Of a DNA stretch of 64,000 bases, positions 12,214 through 23,583 are shown piece after piece. Location of the stretch: contig QJPP01001753.1 of the NCBI GenBank assembly GCA_003996215.1, forward strand, positions 124,001-188,000, written 5' to 3'. The DNA comes from Jaltomata sinuosa. Its lineage: Eukaryota; Streptophyta; Magnoliopsida; Solanales; Solanaceae. Each line of letters begins with the position of its first letter. Within the stretch, counting starts at the first letter, position 1. The translations under genes and the position numbers were made by a program. Under the pieces are notes generated by a model. It saw only the letters and a program-made list of their open reading frames with translations, did not search any database and was not told the DNA's origin.

Positions 12214-14333
12214 GGTCATGATGGCACCTACAACCCCCCAGTAGGCGAACCAATTCTTGTAGCCCGGAATGATTAGTAATAGTCTACTACCAAACTAATA
12301 AGCATAATAAGCAGAAACTAAGCAGAAGCAGAATATAAAGATAAGACAACGCGGAAGCAATTTACCTGAATATATATATAATGAAACTACACCAACCCTA
12401 AGACTTGGTATCGACAGTACAGAAGCTTCTAATAAAATACAAGTGCTAGAAGTAACAAAATGATAAGTACAACTATCTCTGAATATACAAAGAGTAACAG
12501 TAAAAAATATGACATGTGGTCAAGCCCCGACCGTCAGGGGCTCACCCTAGTCTCGAATATCCACAAAATCTGCACGAGTCTCCAATGCGATCAATGGTGA
12601 GAACTCAACCAATATCTGCACAGAAAGTGCAAAAGTATAGTATGAGCACCAAAACAATGGGTACTCAGTAGGCATCATCGGTCGACTGAGCGCATATAAT
12701 ATATAAAAGCAGTAAGTAACAGATAGCAAGAAAGCAGTCACTGAATCAATAAAGGAAGCACAAGGAGCTAGCACAGAGAATAGATAACCAAAAGTTACAA
12801 GTAAAACATGCTAGCACAAAGATACAATTACACAGAAACACAGGTGAAGGAAAGGAGAACGCACATGCAGTCTTTGCACAACAATATAAGTAAATAGAGA
12901 GAGAGATTTGAGAAAATGGTGGTATACCGGTAACCTCAAGTAAAAGGAAAAGATGGAAAGTAGTCTAACATACTCAAAATGGAATTAACAAGTATAAGGA
13001 AATCATAACACCAATCTAATAACATGATAGCATAGCCAGGGAAACACCTCACAAGTACAACCCTAGGATGATATGACTAGACAACAATAACCGAGAGATA
13101 CCACTCAACTTCCCATAAGAATAGAACCAAAATCTTACACTCTGATCAGAAGGCCACGCAAAAGTGCCTCAATAATATAGGACTCCCTAGCCCTCTCAAT
13201 AATCAGACATCCCACAACTGATGCCTCAACAGGTTAACCATCACTAATTCTTTGCTAACCAAGTGCCAAGATAAGCTATAAATAAAGACAGGAATAAATA
13301 TAGGCTACCTACAGTCCCAATGGCTGCCCATATAATCGAGGAATGCAATCAAGTGAAAACAAACCATCTGGCATCCCATACTATCAAAGTGTACAATCAA
13401 CAAACAGCAAACAAGGGTGGAGCCTCAAACAAGGAATGATATGATGCATGAAGATCTCAGGTGAAATGGTATCTCTGTATGTACCTCCTCCGGTGCCGAT
13501 CGGGCCCAGCAGGTAGGTTCAATGGAAGGACACTACCCATATACCTCTACTCCGTTATATACCTTCCCTCTGGCACACACAGCCCGAAGCCCCTGGCCTA
13601 AAGTGGCAAGGTCCATGAAGGTCCCGGACACCATACTAAAACTCAGTATCAAGACATGTCACCCGGAAGCAAGTCCGCCATCAAGATATACACCCAGTCT
13701 CGAATATGCATGCCCAAACCCTTTTCAGGACTAAAGTAGTAGAAAATACCTCAAAAACCCCTCCAAGGGTGCCCGGGCATAAACGAGTCTAAAACTATAG
13801 TAAATCAAGTCTCGTGCTCCGCCTGGTAGAGACTAGTATCAGTAATAAAATCAAGTCTGGTGCTCTGCCCGGCAAAGACTAATACTAGTAATAAAATCAG
13901 TGCGCGAGAACATCCAAAAATCCCCTTTTCTATCATCAACAGTATGAAAAATGGGACCCCCGGGGAGATGCAAATTTAGGAAAACTATCAATAGTGGCTC
14001 GCAGCCAAAACTGTAGTAAAACAAGCAGGGGAAAACCTTTTTCATGGATGATATGCTCGCACAAAAAGATAAAGGTAACCCAACAGCTCACAACAACTCC
14101 TATCAGCCCTGCACAGGCCCAGCAGCTACTCATCAGACATAACCAGCCTAAAAAGGATCATCTCTATGTCTGAGTCTCGCAGACATTCCCCAAATAACCC
14201 ACCATCTATGTTCCAAATTCAATACAAGGCCATACAGGACCACAAGGGTAATATATAATACTACGTGGATACTACAAACAACGTATGAATTAAACAGAAG
14301 AACAAGGAAGACAAGGTTTGGGGTACCAACCTA
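12214..14333 (-). mobile_element. Long LTR, family A, copy 2 (truncated both ends)
   Basis: This is a tandem, same-orientation copy of 8787-10888 with scattered substitutions and small indels. It lacks the first 20 bases of the LTR. At its right end it stops at 'accaaccta', where copy 1 continues 'taacaaccc', and pararetrovirus sequence follows. The shared CTA at 14331-14333 could belong to either side. No coding domain was seen. Confidence 0.7.
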
Positions 14334-14422
14334 CTTTTCTAGATTCCTTTTAGGAATAGTAAGTTGCCTCTTTCAAAAGCAATTCTAGTTCTTTGAACCT
14401 CTCAAGGTCATTATCCTGTTCT

Positions 14423-15667
14423 TAATAGGAGTCAAGATAAGCTTCTACTATTCCCGTAGGGTCTAGCATGTCCCCATTATCATTTTCAGATGTAACTTCT
14501 TCTAAGAGAAGCATAATGTCTTCTTCATTAGACTGGTCATCGTCCATCTCTTTGAGGGCTTTCTTTAGTCTTTCCTTAAGCACATTCTTTGACGGCAAAG
14601 TTGAGGCTGCTCTAGGCGATACTTTGACTGGAGTTTTGGATATCACTTTGGGAATCCATCCTCGAATTTTGATCTCTTTGGAGAGATATTTGATTCTGTC
14701 TGACTCTGTCTTAGCAAAGTTCAAAGATATAATATAAGAAATTATTTTCTTAATAAAATATTTACACATTTTAATGTGTTATTGGAGTGTAGAAATTTCT
14801 TCCTTGATCTAGAATTCATCAAATTTTGAGAAATTGTCGAGGGAAAATATCTTTGTTTCCTCCGAAATAGCTCCACCATTCATAGAACCATCTGGGGATG
14901 ACTGTTTTGACCATGTCTGGACATTACTTGACAAACTAGGTGTGTCCTGGTCTGATATACAAAAAGTTGAACCATGCATTCTTGTAATCATGCCAGTTAT
15001 AAGTCTGTGGCTTATGGGGCATTGACAACGTGATGGGAGTAAGGAGGTGGTCTGTATACCATTCTGATGGAGAGAGAACCTTCTTGATAGTGAACCTAGA
15101 GAAGCTGACATAATCTGGATTCTTATCACTCATGGTGTGTTCAATGATAATAGACTATGTGTCTACTAGTATAGCTTCGAAATACCTTTGGGTCTTGAGT
15201 GGATTATTTGTATCCACAAAATTGTTGCTCAAGTATACTGTCTTAATAAGACTAGAAATAGGAACTCCTTCATACTTTTTTTCTATAGCCAGTATTGGTA
15301 AAACTTATTTTGTCAAGAATTCAAATTCTTCTTTTGGGGGAGACATATCAGGCTTCTTTCCTGACGTTGGTTTGACTGCTTGTGCAAAGGTCTCAGGGGC
15401 CTTTATTGTATAACTTTCTTTGGTTTGTACTGAAGAAGATGTTGTTCCCTACTCAATCTTTTGATTGATCAACTTGGTAGGTGTAGTTACCTGTAATCTT
15501 GGGTAATCTGCTAGGGAAGTATACCTGTTTTGGAATCCAATGTCTATCCTAGGATTTGTTCCTGATGGAATAGATGGTTTTTGCTGAAGTAATCCTGAGA
15601 GAGGGATTTCAAATGGTCTAGCCATTTGTTGTGTCTTTTGAGGCAAATCTGGCTTCAAGGGCCTCAT
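14423..15667 (-). pseudogene. Pararetrovirus downstream ORF, copy 1, broken
   Basis: Translation from 15667 down to about 14430 gives a protein found in all three viral copies after RNase H. Visible features are a Pro/Gln/Thr-rich start, a central stretch with a Trp-rich motif 'WFYKWW' (intact in copy 2), and an acidic Glu/Asp-rich C-terminus ending near 14430. A TAG at 15449-15451 interrupts it, and frameshifts split the rest (15129-14809, 14769-14422). The function is unknown to me. I do not see the core motif expected of the caulimovirus transactivator, although its map position is similar. Confidence 0.7.
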
Positions 15668-17130
15668 TGTTTCCCTGTAAAAAATTCTCTTGTTAAGAAA
15701 TCTGGGAGGGAGTTTTTTTCTCCTTTTATAAAGTTGATTTGATAATCAAAGCTAGTTAGTAGAGCTTGCCATCTAGCAAATATATGTTTTGAGACAAGAT
15801 TTTTCACATCTTTTTGTAAATTTTCTTTAGCAGATTTGCAATCCACTCTAAGTAAAATTCTTTGTTGATTAAGTCATCTTGAAATTTAGTGATACATAGC
15901 ACTATAGATAAGACTTATTTTTTAATAGTAGAGTAATTCTTTTGGGGATAATTCTAGATTCCTGAGGTAAAACGAACAAGTTGTTCATGAGACTCAGGGT
16001 TGACTCTTTGTTTGAGGATTCCTCCATAACCAATGTCAGAAGCATTTGTTTCAACAATCATAAAGGCATCAGGATTAGGGATACCTATACATGGGAGACT
16101 CTAGACCAAAGCTTTCATTTGGATGACAGCTTTAGTTTGTTCATGACTCCAAGGTGTGGGATTTTTCCTAAGACGTTTATATAAAGGTTCACAGACATGT
16201 CTAATTTTAGGAATAAAATCTGCAACATAATTAAGACTTCCTAAGAATCTTTGGAGTTGGGTTTTGTCAGTAATCTCATTGGGGAATTTGGAAGAGAACT
16301 CTATGGCTCTGCAAATGGGTTTGTAAGCACCTTGATAGATGTCATGGCCTAAAAACCTGATGGTAGTTTGAAAGAGCTTAATCTTCTTAGCACTAACAAC
16401 TAACCCATTATTCTTTACAATCTTGAAGAAAGTATTGAGATGTTTAAAATGAGAATCAATATTTTCAGAAAATATTAACACATCATCTATATAAACAATA
16501 GACATATAACTGTAGTCATTGAATATTGAATTCATGATATTTTAAAATTCAGACGGAGTATTCTTGAGTCCGAAAGGTATGACATTCCATTCATATTTCC
16601 CAAAGGGGACATTGAAAGCAGTTTTGTATTTATCTTTTTCAGAAATTTGAATTTACCAAAAACCTGATTTCATATCAAATTTGCTATAAATATTAGCTTT
16701 AAAGGTTCTTTTTAAAAGATCTCTTTTATTAGAAATTGAGTACCTAATCCATTTTAAAACAGAATTAAGAGGTTTGTAATTTATAACTAATCTAGGTGCT
16801 CCTCTTTCTTTTTCAGCATTTTTGTTGACATAGAAAGCAGAGCAACTCCATGGTGATTTAGAAATTTGATGATTTTATTTTGTAAAAGAATATTAATTTC
16901 TTTCTTACAGAATTCCATCATTTCTTGATTCATTTGAATGGGCCTTGATTTTGTAGTAATGGAATGTTCATTGAATCCTTCAATGTATGAGAGTTCGACA
17001 ATGTGTCTTTTTCTTTCCCAAAAAGCATTAGGGAAATCCGAGCATATTTCTTGTTCAAATTATTTTTGAAGATTGGCTATTTTTGCAACCATCTCCGGGG
17101 TTTTTTAAATCTGATTGATTTTTTTAACTC
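15668..17130 (-). pseudogene. Pararetrovirus RT-RNase H, copy 1, broken
   Basis: The minus-strand frame at 16535-16101 carries the polymerase motif VYIDDV (about 16486-16503) and the thumb region with 'QRFLGSLNYVADFIPK'. RNase H continues to about 15690 but is split by stops. TAA codons lie at 16653-16655 and 16542-16544, both also in copy 3 and both CAA in copy 2. This is the replicase of a reverse-transcribing DNA virus, here inactive. Confidence 0.85.
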
Positions 17131-17599
17131 TAATTTCATCCTTTAAAAAGGTGCTATGTTGAGAAAGCTTATTAATTTGAAAAACCATATTTTTCTGATA
17201 AAATCACTTTCATCTTGTGATAGAGTTTTAACAAAAGGAAAATGTAATTCTTTTCCTAGAATAGAAGTTTTAATACCATTTAAATCAATAAAATAAGGTT
17301 TTATCTGGGAGATAAAAGGAATTCCAAGAATGATATCTTCATTGATATCTTTAGTAATAACAAAGTCATTTGTCAAACAAATACCATTATTGCAAATATG
17401 AGCTTTGGAAAGCTTATAATTAATCCTTAAAAGTTCTCCTGTAGCGGAGTATAGTTTTGAAGTACTTTATTGCAAATACTGAGTGGGAATAAATACCTTT
17501 TACTACGCAGTTACGGTCTGCACCACTGTCAAGCATAGGTATATGTTGACTCTGCGGTCTGACCGAGGAAATGACAGTTACTCCTGGAGCTTCGGAAGT
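17131..17599 (-). pseudogene. Pararetrovirus aspartic protease, copy 1, broken
   Basis: The minus strand around 17545-17510 encodes 'PMLDSGADRNC', the aspartic-protease active-site loop. Downstream is 'EDIILGIPFISQI' in related form (17376-17143 frame), typical of retropepsins. A frame change near 17420 separates the two halves. The 17599 end is where homology to copy 2 stops, so this is the inner end of the inverted-repeat arm. Confidence 0.75.
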
Positions 17600-18430
17600 G
17601 GAAGGAGAATGACCAGTGTTGGTGACGAAAGGTTCAACCAAATGGTCATTGTTAAAGAGAAGATGATCATCTTCTTGAAAAGTTTCTTAATCAGAATCGG
17701 GGTTCTGGGAGGTGACCTTTTTGAGTATTTGGTCAGTAAGAATATCGGTTTCAACTTTTCCAAGTCTGGATTTCATACTACAGATTTCTTCTTTAAGACT
17801 GGAGACCTCATGACGAAGATCGGAAATAGTGGGTTCAGACTGGCTGTCCGAGCGGTTCATGATTTGTTTCATGCTGAAAAGTTCAAAAACTGGCCGGGTT
17901 TTTGGTTTGTCAATGTTGAGAATGATATTCTTGAGTTCTATAAGATAGCATTTTCTAGACTCTTCATCACTGATATGTTGGATGATGTCAAAAATAGTTT
18001 CTTTTGAGTCGTTTGAAAGGACCCTGATGTTTTGGGGGGTATTGTCACAAACTAATTTGCTAGAATCAGATTCATAATCAATATAGATGTCTTCATCATC
18101 ACTGAATTCTTATGAAGAGTGAGGTGAAAAGTCAGAGAAGGGTTCATCGAGAATGGAAAGGAGTTTTTCCTTGGTGTCTTTGTCTATACCAAGAAGGTTA
18201 ATCTTTTTCTTCTTGGTTTTGGATTTACATTCACTGGACTTATGACCAGATTTGCCACATGTCTAACAAACATCAAGTTTAGAGTCTTTGGGTCTCTTAG
18301 ACCTGGACTTCTTTCTGACAGTTTTGGTTGAATCTCTTTGAGATTTAGTTCGATGTGATTTCTTGGGTTTTTTGTCTTTCTTTACTCGGTCTGGAGGAGT
18401 AATAAAACTGAAGTCTTGACAGAAACTTCC
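17600..18430 (-). pseudogene. Pararetrovirus coat-protein C-terminus with CCHC, copy 1
   Basis: The minus strand encodes a Lys/Arg/Ser-rich stretch (18400-18270), then the zinc knuckle. Its second position carries TAG (18263-18265), the same stop as in copy 3. An acidic region and a coiled-coil-like segment with 'SDLRHEVSSLKEE' (about 17840-17800) follow. This part has no counterpart in copy 2, so it forms the loop between the two inverted arms. Confidence 0.75.
18425..18430. other. Head-to-head junction of two viral copies
   Basis: The six bases ACTTCC belong to both partners. Read plus they begin the protease-side match to copy 3 (36496-36501). Read minus (GGAAGT) they match the coat-protein region of copy 3 (35686-35691). 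Everything left follows copy 1 on the minus strand, and everything right follows copy 2 on the plus strand. Confidence 0.8.
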
Positions 18431-18901
18431 GAAGCTCCAGGAGTAACTGTCATTTCCTCGGTCAGACCGCAGAGTCAACATATACCTATGCTTGACAGTG
18501 GTGCAGACCGTAACTGCATAGTAAAAGGTATTATTCCCACTCAGTATTTGCAAAAAAGTACTTCAAAACTATACTCCGCTACAGGAGAACTTTTAAGGAT
18601 TAATTATAAGCTTTCCAAAGCTCATATTTGCAATAATGGTATTTGTTTGACAAATGACTTTGTTATTACTGAAGATATCAATGAAGATATCATTCTTGGA
18701 ATTCCTTTTATCTCCCAGATAAAACCTTATTTTACTGATTTAAATGGAATTAAAACTTCTATTCTAGGAAAAGAATTACATTTTCCTTTTGTTAAAACTC
18801 TATCACAAGATGAAAGTGATTTTATTAGAAAAAATACGGTTTTTCTAATTAATAAGCTTTCTCAACATATCACCTTTTTAAAGAATGAAATTAGAGTTTA
18901 A
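18431..18901 (+). pseudogene. Pararetrovirus protease, copy 2
   Basis: The frame 18416-18901 (161 codons) is the best preserved protease of the three. The active-site loop 'PMLDSGADRNC' lies at about 18489-18521, and the second conserved hydrophobic block 'DIILGIPFISQI' at about 18689-18724. It is homologous to the retropepsin domain that processes the viral polyprotein. The connection to RT is lost, because a stop and frameshift lie between 18901 and 19350. Confidence 0.8.
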
Positions 18902-20340
18902 AAAATCGAGCAAATTTTAAAACCCTGGAGATGGTTGCTAAAATAGCCAATCTTCAAAAACAATTTGAACAAGAAATATGCTCGGATTTCCCGAATGCTT
19001 TTTGGGAAAGAAAAAGACACATTGTCGAACTCTCATACATTGAAGGATTCAATGAATAGGCCATTACTACAAAAGCAAGGCCCATTCAAATGAATCAAGA
19101 AATGATGAAATTCTGTAAAAAAAAAATTAATATTCTTTTATAAAATAAAATCATCAGAGTTTCTAAATCACCATGGAGTTGCTCTACTTTCTATGTCAAC
19201 AAAAATGCTGAAAAAGAAGGAGGAGCACTTAGATTAATTATAAATTACAAACCTCTTAATTCTATTTTAAAATGGATTAGGTACCCAATTCCTAATAAAA
19301 GAGATCTTTTAAAAAGTACCTTTAAAGCTAATGTTATAGCAAATTTGATATGAAATCAGGTTTTTGGCAAATCCAAATTTCTGAAAAAGATAAATACAAA
19401 ACTGCTTTCAATGTCCCCTTTGGGCAATATGAATGGAATGTCATTCCTTTCGGACTCAAGAATTCTCCATCTGAATTTCAAAATATCATGAATTCAATAT
19501 TCAATGATAATAGTTATATGTATATTGTTTATATAGATGATGTGTTAATATTTTCTGAAAATATTTATTCTCATTTTAAACATCTCAATATTTTCTTCAA
19601 GATTGTAAAGAATAATGGGTTAGTTGTTAGTGTTAAGAAGATTAAGCTCTTCCAAATTACCATCAGGTTTTTAGGCCATGACCTCTATCAAGGTGCTTAC
19701 AAACCCATATGCAGAGCCATAGAGTTCTCTTCCAAATTCCCCAATATGAATACTGACAAAACCCAACTCCAAAGATTCTTAGGAAGTCTTAATTACATTG
19801 CAGATTTTATTCCTAAAATTAGACAGGTCTATGAACCTTTATATAAAAGTCTTAGGAAAAATCCCACCCCTTGGAGTCATGAACAAACTAAATCTGTCAT
19901 CCAAATCAAAGCTTTGGTCCAGAGTCTCCCATGTCTAGGTATCGCTAATCCTGATGCCTTTATGATTGTTGAAACAGATGCTTCTGACATTGGTTATGGA
20001 GGAATCCTCAAACAAAGAGTCAACCCTGAGTCTCATAAACAACTTGTTCATTTTACCTCAGGAATCTGGAATTCCCTCCAAAATAATTACTCTACTGTTA
20101 AAAAAGAAGTCTTATCTATAGTGCTATGTATTACTAAATTTCAAGATGACTTAATTAATAAAGAATTTTTACTTAGAGTGGATTGCAAATCTGCTAAAGA
20201 AATTTTACAAAAAGATATGAAAAATCTTGTCTCAAAACAGATATTTGTTAGATGACAAGTTCTACTATCTAGCTTTGATTTTCAAATCAACTTTATAAAA
20301 GGAGAAAAAAAACTCCCTCCCAGATTTCTTAACAAGAGAA
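18902..20340 (+). pseudogene. Pararetrovirus RT-RNase H, copy 2
   Basis: Fragments of the RT N-terminus lie at 18930-19345 in shifting frames. A 301-codon frame (19350-20255) then carries 'DVLIFSE' with the catalytic YIDD at about 19531-19542. It continues through the thumb into RNase H with 'IVETDASDIGYGG' (about 19968-20005), which holds a catalytic Asp. Trp-to-stop TGA near 20254 ends it, and residual homology runs to about 20340. The enzyme copied the pregenomic RNA into DNA in the ancestral virus. It is now disrupted. Confidence 0.85.
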
Positions 20341-20356
20341 TTTTTACAGGAAAACA

Positions 20357-21335
20357 ATGAGGCCCAGTATGAGGCCCCTGAAGCCAGATTCGCCTCAAAA
20401 GACACAACAAATGGTGAGACCATTTGAAATCCCTCTCTCAGGATTACTTCAGCAAAAATCATTTATTCCATCAGGAACAAATCCTAGGATAAACATAGGA
20501 TTCCAAAACAGGTATACTGCCCTAGCAGATTACCCAAGATTACAGGTAACTACATCTACCAAGTTGATCAATCAAAAGATTGAGTAGGTAACAACATCTT
20601 CTTTAGTACAAACCAAAGAAAGTTATACAATGAAGGCCCTTGAGACCTTTGCACAAGCAGTCAAACCAATGTCAGGAAAGAAGCCTGATATGTCTCCCCC
20701 AAAAGAAGAATTTGAATTCTTGACAAAACAAGTTTTACCAATACTGGCGATAGACAAACAGTATGAAGGAGTTCCTATTTCTAGTCTTATTAAGTCAGTA
20801 TACTTGAGAAACAATTTTGTGGATACAGATAATCCACTCAAGACCCAAAGGTATTTCAAAGCTATACTAGTAGACACAGAGTCTATTATCATTGAACACA
20901 CCATGAGTGATAAGAATCCAGAGTATGTCAGCTTCTCTAGGTTCACTATCAAGAAGGTTCTGTCTCCATCAGAATGGAAAACAGACCACCTCCTTACTCC
21001 CATCACGTTGTCAATGCCCCATAAGTCACAGACTTATAACTAGCATGATTACAAAATGCATGGTTCAACTTTTGTATATCAGACCAGGACACACCTGGTT
21101 TGTCAAGTATTGTCCAGACAAGGTCAAAACAGTCATCCCCAGATGGTTCTACAAATGGTGGAGCTATTTCGGAGGAAATAGAGATATTCTTCCTCAATAA
21201 TTTCTCAACAGATTTGATGAATTCCATATCTTGGAAGAAATTTCTACACTCCCAGAACACATTAAAATGTTTAAATATTTTATTAAGAAAAGAATTTCTT
21301 ATATTATATCTTGGAACTTTGCTAAGACAGAGTCA
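20357..21335 (+). pseudogene. Pararetrovirus downstream ORF, copy 2, 3' truncated
   Basis: The frame begins at an ATG directly after RNase H. It runs through a Pro/Gln/Thr-rich part and reaches TAG at 20585-20587. It then reopens in the same frame at 20630-21043, continues after a shift with 'VIPRWFYKWWSYFG', and is cut off at the LINE junction. The shared TAG with copy 1 (CAG in copy 3 at 38690-38692) is notable. The function is unknown. Confidence 0.7.
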
Positions 21336-21396
21336 TACGCATTGGCTATAGGTTGTCCATTTCCCACTTGCTTATATTACGCCTGAATACTATGTT
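21336..21396 (-). mobile_element. L1-type LINE fragment, downstream flank of chromovirus
   Basis: From about 21339 to 21396 the sequence matches 48790-48847, where the same LINE continues for another 670 bases. On the minus strand it translates in part to 'RNISKWEMDNL', consistent with the end of an L1 ORF2. ATGTT at 21392-21396 is one copy of the target duplication of the chromovirus. Confidence 0.65.
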
Positions 21397-23346
21397 TGTC
21401 ACATCCCGAGGCTACCCCCTAGACGTAACACGGTGCTTAGTGTCACAAGTGGCCCCAAGCTAACCCATGGTCTGGCATATCTAGACAATTTCAGTTTAAA
21501 ACATATATTGTATGGAAGCTGAAAACAATTTAATGTATGATGTGGGAATGAGCCCAAAACATGCTTGAATATAAAATTATATAAAGAGTATAATGATGAT
21601 TGGAAACAACACTAACAACTCAATAGTTGAATCTAGTCTATGTATAAAAGCTCCTAACTAATACGAGTTGCTGGGACATGCCCCCAGCTAACTCTAATAA
21701 TCTGAAAACTAAAATAAGAAGACTGAAAACTAAAGCATGTCTATCGTCCTCAAACTATGAGGACTCACCACTGAAGCTGTTGAGTCGGACTGGAAGTCAA
21801 TCTAAGCGCGGTCTGGATGCTGAGCGCCTGAACCTATATCATAAAATGATATAGCACAAAAGTATGGGTCAGTACTTCGAATGTACTAAGCATGCAGGAT
21901 ATAGGCTAAGCTGAACATGCAAATATATATACTGAAGCATAAACTGAAAACTAAGCTGGATGCAATGACCAAGTACTAACATGAATATATAATCTGTTGA
22001 ACTGAATGTTGAACTAGATACTGAGTATATGGTCAATGCAACATGAATCTGAATGTGGGAGACACTATTAACAGACATACCCCTAGCTGAGCTAATCTGA
22101 CGGTGACCCCTTTAGAACCTACGGTGGCGCCGTAGTTCTGGGACTCACGGATTGCTCCTAAAGGTCTCAGCCTAAACTGGTGGGTGAGCCTTCATCCCTT
22201 CATCCGCTCGGTGCTAAGTTTACTCCCAACTAAATATAAAGCTAAGAATGCAACTATCATACTGGATAGCTTAAAACACTGATATATTCTGAGAATGCAA
22301 CATACATATACTGAAATATATGGCATTCGAATTCTGAAACATGATTGTCTGACTAATCTGCCTAGCAAGTATAATTTATGAAATACTGAAATTAACACAA
22401 GCTGGGGTTTCTGAGTTCTATACATGAAACTATGCTAATTCTCCAAGAAACATGAACTAAACATCATATAAGTTATAGCATCTGAATAGCAAGAAAATCT
22501 CTAAGGTTTATAAACCCTAGGTCTGAGTAGTCTTGGAGAAACTGAAGGATTGATTGAATTCTAGGGACCTAATGGGTGGAAGGAACCCACTAGTGAAATC
22601 CCACATACCTGGAGAAGAAACTATGGAGAAATCCTTTGGATTTTGGGGCTGAACTTGAAAAAGACCTCTGCTTGTTCTTAAGAGAAAACTGTCGCCCTTT
22701 TTGTTTCTTTTCTTTCTAAGTCCGATGATCTTAGGAGAATAGATGTTTTAGGTAGTTTTTTACTAATAAACTAGGCATAGAGTAGTCAAAACATCGTAGC
22801 TTAGGCATTAAAAGAGGTAGGAAAAGTCTAGAATGCCCCTGAAAAATTTAAAGAAAAACTTTTGAAATTTGTGACTCAGGTTCCACGGATGGGTTCTACG
22901 GCTCGTGGAACCGTGTTGTGGTTCCTGGTCCTGAAAATTGAGCTACTGGAATGGATTCCACGAGTTGGGTTCACAACTCGTGAAAGCTTCCACAGGTCGT
23001 GGATCCACTCGTGGTTTCTGGGCTGAAATCTCTGGGTCTCTGAAGATGGGTTCCACAAGTTGGGTTCACGACTCGTGGGAACTTCCACAGGTCATGGATC
23101 CCACTCGTGAACCCTGGGGACTTAATACTGGGCTACTGGATGATGGTTCCATGACTTGGATTCATGACTCGTGGATCCTCCCAAGGGTCATAGAACCCTA
23201 TTGTGGTTCTTAGAGGAATCTTCAAGCTTTTGATTTGATTCCACGGGTCCAATCCACGACTCGTGACTCTGGCTGACAGTTGGAAAAATTTATTTTCTGC
23301 TATTTTTTTGAGCTAAGTCTGGGCTTGGAAGTTCTGGGGTGTTACA
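21397..23346 (-). repeat. 3' LTR of the chromovirus
   Basis: The LTR starts tgtcacatcc and ends ggtgttaca, 1950 bp long. It lacks about 130 bases present in the 5' LTR (around 29110-29240) and about 32 bases in the palindromic cluster (around 30425-30460), both bounded by short direct repeats. The cluster at 22880-23275 has many 'ccacgactcgtgg' words. Confidence 0.9.
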
Positions 23347-23350
23347 ATAT

Positions 23351-23362
23351 CTCCCCCTTGGG
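23351..23362 (-). other. Polypurine tract of the chromovirus
   Basis: Read on the minus strand the sequence just before the 3' LTR is 'cccaagggggag'. This is a purine run in the position where plus-strand DNA synthesis is primed. Confidence 0.85.
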
Positions 23363-23583
23363 ATCATTCATCCTCGAATGAAGACTAGACAAGCTGAGTT
23401 TGGAGGAAAAGAGCTGCAATCCCTACCAAATGAGTACTAGAAACTGATGTCTAACTAAGTTGAGTTCCATGAACATGCAAATATGCTGAAATGCAAGGAT
23501 AACTGAGGGAACAAGGTACTGAGACTGAATTACACAAGAGTAAGCTGAGAGATTGGAGAGGAACTATTACCTCAAACTAAAAC

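Larger units (their letters stand above)
14331..18430 (-). mobile_element. Endogenous pararetrovirus copy 1 (minus)
   Basis: Read on the minus strand this copy runs coat-protein C-terminus, CCHC box, protease, reverse transcriptase, RNase H, then a separate downstream frame, ending just short of the promoter. It corresponds to about 35686-39810 of copy 3. The gene order, lack of an integrase and lack of LTRs indicate Caulimoviridae rather than Ty3. The movement-protein region is absent. It has several in-frame stops and frameshifts and cannot encode functional products. It is joined head to head to copy 2 at 18425-18430. Confidence 0.85.
18425..21335 (+). mobile_element. Endogenous pararetrovirus copy 2 (plus)
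   Basis: This copy holds protease, RT, RNase H and most of the downstream frame. It matches copy 3 from 36496 to about 39430 and copy 1 in reverse from 17599 to 14701. It ends at 'gacagagtca' (21335), where copy 3 continues 'gacagaatc' and here LINE sequence follows. It lacks the two RT nonsense codons shared by copies 1 and 3 but has its own, for example TGA at about 20254. Confidence 0.85.

Noticed and set aside
17483..18007. 174-codon plus-strand frame
   Set aside because: It is the exact antisense of the viral coat-protein and protease region, with a matching antisense frame in copy 3 (36088-36552).
14331..21335. Inverted viral copies as one replication-competent dimer
   Set aside because: The movement-protein region is missing and every frame has stops or shifts, so no functional genome is present.
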